Part shown: in pieces, positions 56,123 to 64,000 of the stretch | Numbering within the stretch: the first letter of the stretch is position 1 | How the letters are laid out: the number at the start of each line of letters is the position of its first letter | From: Pleurotus djamor | Taxonomy: Eukaryota > Basidiomycota > Agaricomycetes > Agaricales > Pleurotaceae | Reading direction: 5' to 3' | NCBI GenBank assembly: GCA_029747585.1 | Contig: JAPEVF010000021.1 | Location: 124,001 to 188,000 of the forward strand | Length of the DNA stretch: 64,000 nt | Position numbers and translations under genes: made by a program | Notes under the pieces: generated by a model | What the model saw: the letters and a program-made list of their open reading frames with translations, nothing else | Database searches by the model: none | What the model was told of the DNA's origin: nothing

Positions 56123-57638
56123 ATGCCTCACACAGCCAAGTCAGTATGCCTTACTTCTTATGACTGAACATGGCTAATGACGCGAAATGCGATTCATCAG
56201 GAAGGGTATGAAGAAAGGCAAGAGCAGGAGTAGGCTACCCCAAGCCTTGGTACCTTTTGCCAACGACTTCGATGCGAAGATCGCGGCGTCTTTTGTCCAG
56301 ATGCGACATTGGTGCGAAGAGAGAAACCGAGCGTGTAGCGCGACTAGGAACGTCCCTGCGGAGATACTATCGATGATATTCGGTCACTTACTCGATGGCG
56401 CGATGAAGTGGCTGGCTGTCACCTACGTCTGTAGGCAGTGGAGGATGGCTGCACTGTCGGATCCTTCCCTATGGTGCGACTTGACCCATGTCAAGGGAAA
56501 ATGGCTGGATCGCTTCCTTACCCTGGCCAAAGCCTCCCCGTTGTCCGTCCACTGTGTCGCTGACGGACGGTCTTTAGACGCGGTTACAGAAGCTCTAATC
56601 GACCTACCTGAACGGCTTGGTAAACTGTACATCACCGACTGCACGGACGAGATCCTTGAACGACTGAACAAAGCGACCCCCTTCCTTACCCGTCTGACAC
56701 TCGATGCGTTTTCTTGGGGCGAAGAGGCTTACACCATTACAGACGGTTTTCTCGGTGGAAGTGCTCCTAGGCTGCGCTCATTTTGTCTCACTTCCGGTGC
56801 TATTCCATCAAACCCGAGCTGGCTAGCTAACGTCGAGGACCTCGCGCTCAGAGGTTCATGGGCAATCGAGCCTGCGACTGGTGGACCCGCACGGCTTACT
56901 ACTCGGTCTCTATTGGACTTAATCAAACCTTTGGAAGCGTTGACGGAGCTGAAGGTCGATCTCAATAGGCTTCGTGACCGTCCCCTCTCCCCGTATGCTG
57001 GACCAAAAGTCTGTTTCCCTCGTTTACGGTCCCTCGGTATTGGCTTAGGCAATGACACTTCACGGTCCATCGGACTGCTCCATCACATCGAAACGCCGTT
57101 GCTCGACTCCCTTTCGGTGAAGTGGTCTTACGACTCTGATGTGAACACCGACAATTTGCAAGACAATTCGTTAGATGCCATAAAGATGATCTACAAATTC
57201 TTCGCCAAGACTACGCGTTCATCCCCCTCTAAAATCGAATGGAAAGCGGGTGATATCGACAGCGACGTCATTCTTTCTTCCTCACATCCCCCTCGCACCC
57301 TCACTCTCGCCAATGTGCCCCTTGAATTCAATTACAATACCATCCCGTTTAGTAACCTTGAAAGTATCAAAACCGTCGCCATCGCTTCTCCCGAGTTCTT
57401 GGTGATTCTGGACAGCGTGTCGGGTGTTCTTGACCCGTGGCCGTATTTGGAGCGAGTTGAGGTGACTGCATCGGCTCTCATACCGAAGCATCGGGGTCTC
57501 CCAGCTCTGAAACGCTGGTTGAAGAGTCGACTTGGTGTGCGCAAGTTGAAGATCGTTGGAGTCGAGAGTCTCAGTGACAGAGATATCCAACCTTTGCACA
57601 AGATTGTTAATGTCAAGTGGCTGAAAGGAGGATCGTAA
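56123..57638 (+). CDS. F-box protein, cluster member 2
   Basis: Exon 1 is 17 nt (56123-56139, MPHTA plus two bases), intron 61 bp (56140-56200), exon 2 56201-57638; 484 residues. A basic stretch (KKGMKKGKSRSR) precedes the helix FVQMRHWCEERNRACSATRN. The F-box (VPAEILSMIFGHLLDGAMK ... TYVCRQWRMAAL) is shorter in its middle than that of member 1. A leucine-rich region follows, ending LKRWLKSRLGVRKLKIVGVE. It is close to member 1 over the whole length, including the 5' flank (GTGGCGTGGGAAC upstream of both), which shows tandem duplication. Target unknown. Confidence 0.86.
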
Positions 57639-57733
57639 CGATTATGATTCATGCATTGGATGGACTACTGTAGAGTACGAACATGTAAAATATCAGGCAG
57701 TCGCAGTCTAAAAGGGGACCTCAGAATACCAAC

Positions 57734-57816
57734 AGGCCTTACCAGGGCTCGAACCTGGGTTACTGGAAGACGAGGATCTTCAAAATCCAGTGTGATAACC
57801 ACTACACTATAAAGCC
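57734..57816 (-). tRNA. tRNA-Gln(TTG) with intron
   Basis: Read on the minus strand: acceptor GGCTTTA pairs with TAAGGCC. The D arm GTGTAGTGGTTATCAC is typical of Gln. Anticodon stem CTGGA pairs with TCCAG around loop TTTTGAA (anticodon TTG). An intron of about 11 bases (GATCCTCGTCT or the equivalent register) follows position 37. T arm CCAGGTTCGAGCCCTGG. The 5' end lies 92 bases from the RFT1 start, head to head. Confidence 0.9.
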
Positions 57817-57907
57817 TTGTTTGTCTGTGTCACCCAAAGTACATATACTCCACCATTCTATCCTTGGTCAAGACCACCACGACCAGTGGCCTTCGTGTCC
57901 CAAACCA

Positions 57908-59895
57908 ATGCCTGGCTCGTCGTCAAATCCTCTCCTTGCACATTCCCTATCCTTAATCTCGCTTCATTTCCTTACACGCATCATCACCTTTTCATTGAAC
58001 CAACTCTTACTTCGAACAACAACTCCCCGGGCCTTCGGAATCGCGACCGTCCAATTCGATGTTCTTCTTGGTGGTGTCGTGTTTCTGGCGAGAGAAGGTG
58101 TGAGGGAAGTCTGCCTTCGAGGTGGAGGCGGAGGCAGCACAAATACCGAAGAAAAAGCCGGGAAAAGAGCTGGGGAAACGGGAGGGCACCCTCAATCGCT
58201 GGCGAACTTGACGTACCTCCCCATCGTGCTGGGAATCCCCCTCACACTCTTGTCTTATGGCACATATATGCTACGTTTGGCGTCACCGGAGGCGACATCT
58301 CAGCCTCACTTCACCGAGGCAGTCGCCTTGTACGCTGTCGCGGGACTGCTGGAGCTGGCGTCCGAGCCAATGTACTGTCTGTGAGTCTTTCTTTATTCCA
58401 AGTCCAACTTATTTCCGAATCTATCAAGCCATGTAGAGCAATCACCACCCTCAGAACGTCGGCGCGAGTCCGTGCTGAGGGACTGGGAGTCACTGTAAAG
58501 TCGATTGTGACTTTTGTGGTCCTGTATCTGTCGGCGAACTACCCTCAGTATCTTCGCTTGGCTGTAGGTTTGTTTGGGGGAAAACCTGCTGAAGTCGCGA
58601 GCGATGGCGAATTTGCGTTGCTGGCGTTTGCTTTGGGTCAACTGGCATATGGTGCTACCATCCTAGCGGCTTTCGTGTCGGCGTTCTGGAGTCAGAGGGA
58701 GACAGTCAAGTTTAGGGAGATCAGCGCTCCGTAAGTTTGGCTCCTCAGAGAAATTCGTGTCGTGCTCATATGTGTCCTTTCCAGAGGGAAACCCCATTAC
58801 TGGTTCAACAAGGGGACGCTTACTCTCGCTTTGACCATCAATGCGCAATCCATCCTTAAGCATGTCCTTACAGAGGGCGACAAGCTCGTTCTGTCCTACT
58901 TTAGTCCTCTAGACGGACAAGGTGGATATGCCATCGCAGCCAACTATGGTACGTCTTGCTTGCAGAGCAATGAGATAATCTCATTAAATCATTTCCAGGC
59001 TCTCTCGTTGCGCGTCTGCTCTTTCAACCAATCGAGGAGACCCTTCGTCTATTTTTCGCAAGGACACTCTCAACCCAAGGACTGTCGTCGCTTGTCCGAG
59101 CTCACACGTCTCTCGTACATCTAATAAACACGCAACTGTCCCTCTCCCTGATTCTCGTGACCTTCGCGCCGTTGTACCTCCCATACGTCCTGCCTATCCT
59201 CCTCCCACCGGCATTTCTGCGTACCACGAACGCAGCGGAGTTGCTAGGCGTATGGATTTGGTATCTCCCAGTCTTGAGTGTCAACGGTGCGCTTGAGGCC
59301 TTCGTTGCAGTCACCTCCGGGAAGTGGGATCTGGCCCGGCAGAGTTTGTACGTGTCTTTCCCTGATCAGCTTCGACCAGGGTCTTGTCTCTGATCCCTTT
59401 CGCAATAGCTTCATGCTCATCTTCTCCGTCGTTTACCTTGCCTCGTCATACGTCTTGTATGTCCACTTGGGATTTGGCGACGCGGCGTTCATCTACGCCA
59501 ACATAATCAGCCTGTTAGCACGCATAGGCTACGCCCTTTCCTTCATCCGTGCCTACTTCCGCGCTCGCTTTGACGCTCTCAATGACGAGTCTAAATCCAC
59601 CTCGAAACCTTACCCTTTCGCGCCCAACCCAACTCAACTTCTGCCACACCCTTTCCTCATTGCTTTTTGTGGACTCTCACGGGTCGTTCTGACAACGCCC
59701 TTCGTACGTCCGCCCCCGCCGCCTAAAGCGTATTCTACCAGACTAGGGCCAATCAAGCAACTCTTTGAGGCCCAGGTGGCGGCATACATTGCCGTCGGAC
59801 TTCTCTGTGCAGTGACCTCATTGGGTGTTTGGTGGACAACCTCCGGGAGAAAGATCAGACAGTCGCAATATGTGGCTGAGAAGAAGGAAGATTAA
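57908..59895 (+). CDS. RFT1: RFT1 homologue, ER lipid-linked oligosaccharide protein
   Basis: Start MPGSSSNPLLAHSLSLISLH. Diagnostic blocks: [121 protein letters not shown] (the best-conserved part of RFT1), then LLGVWIWYLPVLSVNGALEAF. About 550 residues with about 12 membrane helices and a Gly-rich cytosolic insertion near residue 75. It lies in the ER membrane and is needed for N-glycosylation at the Man5GlcNAc2-PP-dolichol stage; whether it is the flippase itself is disputed. Five or more introns, canonical. Confidence 0.92.
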
Positions 59896-59957
59896 TGGAT
59901 TAATGTATCTTGTTGAGTTATGGGAGGTGGAATTGTGTGATGTTGGTATTTATTACT

Positions 59958-60786
59958 CTATAGCTTTCCTTTGATTTCCTCGAGCAGGGCTTGGAGCTCC
60001 TCTTTCGGGGGCTGGGTGGCAGGCCATCCGATAACCAACCCTTCCTCCGCTGATGGTTTGGGGATGACGTGGAAGTGGACGTGGGGGACTTCCTAGCGGC
60101 ATATCACATCGGAATTCAGGTGCCGTGCTCACGGAAGCTGATGATGGGGATACGAACCTGGTGTGCTAATTTCCCGTTATTCTAAGCAAAGGTTACGGTC
60201 ATACCAGTTCTCATGGGTTTCAGTCGGCGGCGGATGGACTGAAAGTGCATACCTGCAAGATGTTGTAATTCTCCGAACCTAAAGCAGCAGCGATTTTCTT
60301 GGCGAGGGGGAGTGTGTCGGTGATGTATTCGTCGGGGAGTTCGTGGAGTTTCTCCGCATGGTCTTCAGGGTGTTCAGATCAGATGAAATGAATGAGCGAT
60401 GTATACAGTTAATCTATGAGGATGGATACTGACATTTAGGGATTACGAGGGCATGTCCTTTGGACAATGGCCCGATGTCGAGGAAGGCAAAGCTACCGCA
60501 AGCCATGGTGAGACTTCGTGGATACCTTAGGAGGGAAACTACTTACGTCGTCTCTGTTTCCAGGAGTTTGAAGCTTGGAATATCCCCTGGTGTATTTATC
60601 AGCCAATATCAGCACCCAATCAATACCGCGAAATTGCCCGCATCAATGGATCCGTCGACGAAGTTCGCACCTTTGATGATCTTGCAGAAGATGCAGCTCG
60701 CGAGGGTTCTATCATATATTTCTGTTAGGTTGTGCATTTCAGTTTGAGGTGACAGGTAGGGGAACGTACTTCACGGTGGTGCTCAT
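59958..60786 (-). CDS. HNT1: HIT-family nucleotide hydrolase (HINT/HNT1 type)
   Basis: Start MSTTV at 60786, then across introns SCIFCKIIKG, DIPSFKLLETET, FAFLDIGPLSKGHALVIP, AEKLHELPDEYITDTLPLAK, NYNILQNNGKLAHQ, and EVPHVHFHVIPKP with the histidine triad HVHFH. It ends EELQALLEEIKGKL at 59958. About 140 residues, the HINT size. It hydrolyses adenosine phosphoramidates and AMP-lysine-type adducts as a cytosolic or nuclear dimer. The zinc-type CxxC of HINT proteins (CIFC) is present. The intron after KIIK is about 90 bp, longer than its neighbours. It is convergent with RFT1, 62 bases between stops. Confidence 0.9.
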
Positions 60787-61116
60787 GATGGTTGAAGTTT
60801 AAGGAACTGGGGGACGTTCCCACCGTTCCTGAATCGGAAACAAATTGGCGTTCCGCGGGCTCGACGCTTCCGCGGAACCCTTGAATGAGCCCTGAGAACG
60901 TCGAATACCGCCGAGTACGTCTCTTTTATTTTTACCGTTCATGAAGTGTAGTACCGCTCATCCCCACTTTATATACGACAGCCCCACCCACATCAGACCG
61001 ACATTTACCCCTTCCCGAGGCTATTCCGCTGAACACCCATAGTAGAGAATTCATATTTATACTACGAACGCGAATGTATGGACGCGCCTCCTGGTCTACG
61101 AAAATTCTAACCCGCT

Positions 61117-62340
61117 ATGCATTTCTCAGTGCTAGCCGCGTTTCTGCTCTTGAATGTGGTTGCTGCTACCCCGGTTTTGTACGATGGTCGTGTTCCATTT
61201 GGGTTCGTTGAAAGCGACTTGGATTCATCGGCGGGCCCGTTTTTGACGTGAGTTACTATGTTCTTTGCCCTGGTTTCTTGAGTTGGTCCGGGTGCTGATA
61301 ACGATGGCGACGTTATAGAGTGGTTAAGGGGACAGAAGATGCCACTCATGTAAGTGCTTCGTCCAATTCCTAGTCGGTATTCCTATGCACAACGATATTC
61401 ACATCCGTGACAGTATACATCTTTGTTAGGCCGTTCCAAGCGTCCGACTCCGCTATGGAACGAATCACCTATTCCCTTCTTGCCCATATTCACCAAACCC
61501 GCCGAGCAGCCCATTTCCGTCAAAATCGACAACACGTCCGTCTTCTACCCTGGAGGGAATAACCCTCAGTTCGGTTTCAGGCGGACAGAGCTACTCGCTC
61601 AGCCCGTTGAGGGAGGCGGACCTGCTGCGTTGACGCCGGTAATCGAGCAGGGTGTTACGGCGTTTCATTTTTCTATTTTGTTGGATGAGGAGAACCCGCT
61701 GAATTATGACCATGAGTATCAGGTTGTATTCATTGAGCCGAGTGATGGAAGTCATGTATTCGGAATACAACTTGGTGAGTGCCGGATCCAGTACCCTTCA
61801 ACACGGAGGTGTCCTCATGATTCTGACCTTTGCTCGTTCACTAGGTTCTCCGCTCACAAACCCAACGGGCCCTCTCCCAGCACCAAACGCACGGTCATTC
61901 AAGGTTCTTGACCACGCCTTAAATGTTTTATTCACCGCACCGTTCACTCCGAGGAATTGGCACAATTTCGCCGTTGTCGTTGACTGGGATAAACTTTCAC
62001 TCAAGGTTTACTACTCAAAGGATGGCGCGATACTTAAGCCTGTCACCAAGACTGTCCCCAATCTCAGCGTTGCACCAGGCGATTCTGGGAAGGGCGAGTT
62101 CCACTTCGGCGTGCTAAAGGTTTGTCTACCTCCCATGAATTGTTGTGAATTCAAGCAGATGCTGACTTGTGCCAAAAGCTTCCCCTCGTTGATCCCAATG
62201 ACTCCCCCGAGGACCAAGGGGACGTGGTGCGCCATGGTATCCAGGAAGGGACCACAGAAGGGTTGATTTACTCAGGAGTTTTTGTGGAAAGTGTGAAGAA
62301 AGGGCTGAGCCTGGGATACGGACTGAAAGCCCGTTCGTAG
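61117..62340 (+). CDS. GH131 beta-glucanase, copy 2
   Basis: Same exon plan and almost the same protein as copy 1, with signal peptide MHFSVLAAFLLLNVVAA. Seen differences include DEEN for DEKN in the FHFSILLDE block. The gene is one base shorter because of an indel next to an intron acceptor (CACTAG here, CACTCAG in copy 1), which leaves the reading frame intact. The promoter TATTTATACTAC near 61056 is also conserved between copies. Both copies look functional. Two nearly identical genes suggest recent duplication or continuing gene conversion between the arms. Confidence 0.85.
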
Positions 62341-62467
62341 ATTGGTCCTCGATAAGCCATCAAAGCGCACCAACTCTTAAAAATTCGATAGTATACTCTA
62401 CTGGGTCCCAAGTGGACGAATAATGCATTCTTTGTACAAGTTCTCGATTGAGAAAGCCACGGAAAAT

Positions 62468-63217
62468 TTAAATAGGATTGGCCAGAGTCAAACCCGTCAG
62501 ATAATTGATAGCATCCCATCTAAAAGTGTCTTGGGTGAGCGTCACAGGGAAGAATATGTCGTCGTTGAACGTAACGAGGCTTCGCGATTGTGTTGTGTAC
62601 TTGGGCCAATGAATGCCTTTCCCTTCGCCGTTTGGATCAAGGTTGTTGACAAAGTTGATCAAGTAGTCGCCGAGTTCCCCACCGAGGTAGACGTTGGGGA
62701 TGTCGGATGCGTGGAACTAGGAGGAACGGAAGTTTGTCATTGTGTTATATGTAAATGGGACTTTAGGTGTGGGGATGTCCTTACCGAACCGAGGAAAGGA
62801 GTGGCCTTGAAGCGTTTGCTTACTGCGGGGTTTGTTAGTTCATCGCGCTCGCGGTGATTGGCGTGGATGACGCACAGAAAGCCCAAGTGTTCTGGTGTCC
62901 GGACCGTTGGTCCAAGAAGAACCTCCGAGGTGCCTGAAAAACAGCATCGCCCTGGAAGGATGCCAATCTCTTAAACTGAGGCGAGAGGATGTTCAAGGGG
63001 CCGGTCGCGTAGGGTGAACCTTGCATTGGGTTGAGGGGATAGTGGGAGAGCAATGTGTCGAGCTCGGAGCTCGTTGCACCTGGAAGCCATATGGCTTTAA
63101 GGTACGTCTTCAATTGGTTCGTCGTTCTGTAGTTATAGTACACCGTCAAAGTTAGTGCTTATATCAACGGCTGAGTGACCTACGTGATGTTGAAGTGCGC
63201 CAGAGAAAATACTGTCC
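62468..63217 (-). pseudogene. Carboxylesterase copy C, 3' remnant
   Basis: It holds only the last third of the esterase: TIFSLAHFNIT, TTNQLKTYLKAIWLPGA, YATGPLNILSPQFKRL, QAPRRFFLDQRSGHQN, GGELGDYLINFVNNLD and LTGLTLANPI, ending at 62468. The nucleophile and oxyanion parts are missing. At 63217 the homology to copy B stops and F-box gene sequence begins. In the exon after the junction the F-box frame, not the esterase frame, is read. It cannot make an active esterase. Confidence 0.85.
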
Positions 63218-63580
63218 GCCATCCTCCATTTCCTGCAGACGTAGATAACCTCCAGCCACTGAGGTCTCCCGGCGTCCATCGCTCGATAGGTATGAAGGTC
63301 ATCTAAGCCGGTGGATCGCGTCCCTTGACTGTCCGCTGACTGACCGAATATCATCGATAGTACCTCCGCAGGGAGGTCCTTAGTCGCGCTACACGCTCGG
63401 TTTCTCTCTTCGCACCAATGTCGCATCTGGACAAAAGACGCCGCGATCTTCGCATCGAAGTCGTTGGCAAAAGGTATCAAGGCTTGTTTCTTCATACCCT
63501 TCCTGATGAGTCAAATTTCGCCTCATTAGTGAAGTTAAATCGTAAGAAGTAAGTCATACTGACTTGGTTGTGTGAGGCAT
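63133..63580 (-). pseudogene. Chimeric F-box gene fragment fused to esterase remnant
   Basis: Exon 1 is 63564-63580 (17 nt, MPHTT plus two bases), intron 63503-63563 (61 bp), exon 2 from 63502. Sequence follows F-box member 2 (FVQMRHWCEERNRACSATKD, then LPAEVLSMIFGQ, YVCRKWRMAD). It runs into esterase DNA at 63217 and stops at 63133 after about 28 out-of-frame residues. The open product is 128 residues: an F-box domain with a foreign tail and no leucine-rich part. If expressed it could still bind Skp1 without substrate; that is inference. The 5' flank is also homologous to that of member 2. Confidence 0.8.
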
Positions 63581-63782
63581 GATGGTGGTTAGTCAGTAAG
63601 CGCAGTGTGTATGCCGTACCCATCCCGGGTGCAGGGCATTCCCACGCCACAGACGCGTTGGGCTGTTGGCCCTGGACGCGTTCAGGTTGCGCCCAGGGAA
63701 AGTAATCTCAAAAGTTCATTCTCAACCTCTGAACCAACTCTGAACTCAAGAAGGTACATAAAAACATATGCCTACATGCTTC

Positions 63783-64000
63783 TTAATGATTAGATGGAAC
63801 CCACTCTACATTGAGGATTTCCTTGAAAGGTAGAACGTCACTTTCACTGAGGCTCTCTAGTCCAACGATCTTCAACTCCCGTATCGCAGGACGACTCTTC
63901 AGCCATCGCTTCAACGTGGGTATGCACTTGATCTTCGACTCAAGTGCAGTAGCTGGTTGTAAGGGCAACTCCGAGAGGGGCTCAGGGGAACTCCTAGGTG
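63783..64000 (-). CDS. F-box protein, cluster member 4, C-terminal part
   Basis: The 3' end of a minus-strand gene that continues beyond the right edge. It reads TLKRWLKSRPAIRELKIVGL, then ESLSESDVLPFKEILNVEWV, matching the last 45 residues of members 1 and 2. It ends at 63783. The N terminus, including any F-box, is outside the window, so the call rests on homology to its neighbours. Confidence 0.7.
   Translation of the reverse strand, partial: PRSSPEPLSELPLQPATALESKIKCIPTLKRWLKSRPAIRELKIVGLESLSESDVLPFKEILNVEWVPSNH

Larger units (their letters stand above)
60890..63217 (-). repeat. Right arm of the 2.3 kb inverted duplication
   Basis: Reverse complement of 51874-54194. It contains the GH131 copy 2 promoter and gene and the 3' part of an esterase gene. 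Homology ends at about 60890 (inner side, after GAGCCCTGAG) and about 63217 (outer side, where F-box sequence begins). The convergent stop codons are 127 bases apart in both arms. Confidence 0.88.

Noticed and set aside
51874..63217. The inverted arms as LTRs or ends of one large transposon
   Set aside because: The arms contain ordinary genes with promoters, the interior carries housekeeping genes and there is no transposase, so a segmental inverted duplication fits better.
1..64000. CRISPR arrays, bacterial operons or prophage
   Set aside because: Gene structure is eukaryotic throughout; no regularly spaced repeats were seen.

Overview
The window looks like nuclear DNA of a mushroom-forming basidiomycete (Agaricomycetes). 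Genes lie close together on both strands and are cut by many 47-80 bp GT-AG introns. The recognisable proteins are eukaryotic and fungal: EB1, RFT1, V-ATPase subunit c, type I metacaspases, GH131, GH37 trehalase and RBM25. Two intron-containing nuclear tRNA genes are present, and F-box proteins form a repeated family. The species cannot be named from the sequence alone. Because introns break most genes, the coordinates below were assembled exon by exon by eye; ends are usually firm and internal joins are sometimes approximate.

Layout. 0-9 kb: an unrecognised small protein, a two-finger C2H2 protein (4.5 kb) and a large secreted protein with a lysine-rich tail (6.1-8.8 kb, minus). 10-20 kb: V-ATPase subunit c, tRNA-Pro(CGG), an F-box protein, glutathione synthetase, a monocarboxylate-type MFS transporter and EB1. 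20-25 kb: a second MFS transporter converging on carboxylesterase A. 25.6-26.3 kb: two identical 290 bp inverted arms carrying tRNA-like promoter boxes. 27-38 kb, all minus: a calmodulin-like protein with tiny 5' exons, an FMN-dependent 2-hydroxyacid oxidase, two tandem metacaspases and a 2-oxoglutarate oxygenase with a 7-nt exon. 38.7-45 kb: two small disordered proteins, CCDC25/Jlp2, RBM25 and an unrecognised Pro-rich protein. 46-49 kb: a secreted, probably GPI-anchored trehalase whose sequence is peppered with ambiguous bases.

49.9-64 kb is a rearranged multigene region. Carboxylesterase B and a GH131 glucanase converge. About 2.3 kb covering the 3' part of the esterase and the whole GH131 gene is repeated in inverted orientation at 60.9-63.2 kb. 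Between the arms lie two F-box paralogues, tRNA-Gln(TTG), RFT1 and HNT1. At the outer edge of the second arm the esterase remnant is joined to the 5' half of an F-box gene, giving a chimeric locus, and another F-box gene runs off the window.

Most genes are independent housekeeping or secreted functions; I see no biosynthetic cluster. GH131, trehalase and the esterases fit extracellular carbon use by a saprotroph. The most striking object is a 199 bp element with 15 bp terminal inverted repeats and a 9 bp target duplication inside esterase B. Its ends and target duplication supply a GT...AG pair whose removal restores the reading frame exactly, so it behaves as a newly born, transposon-derived intron (introner). 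Paralogue A, in the same window, shows the empty site.
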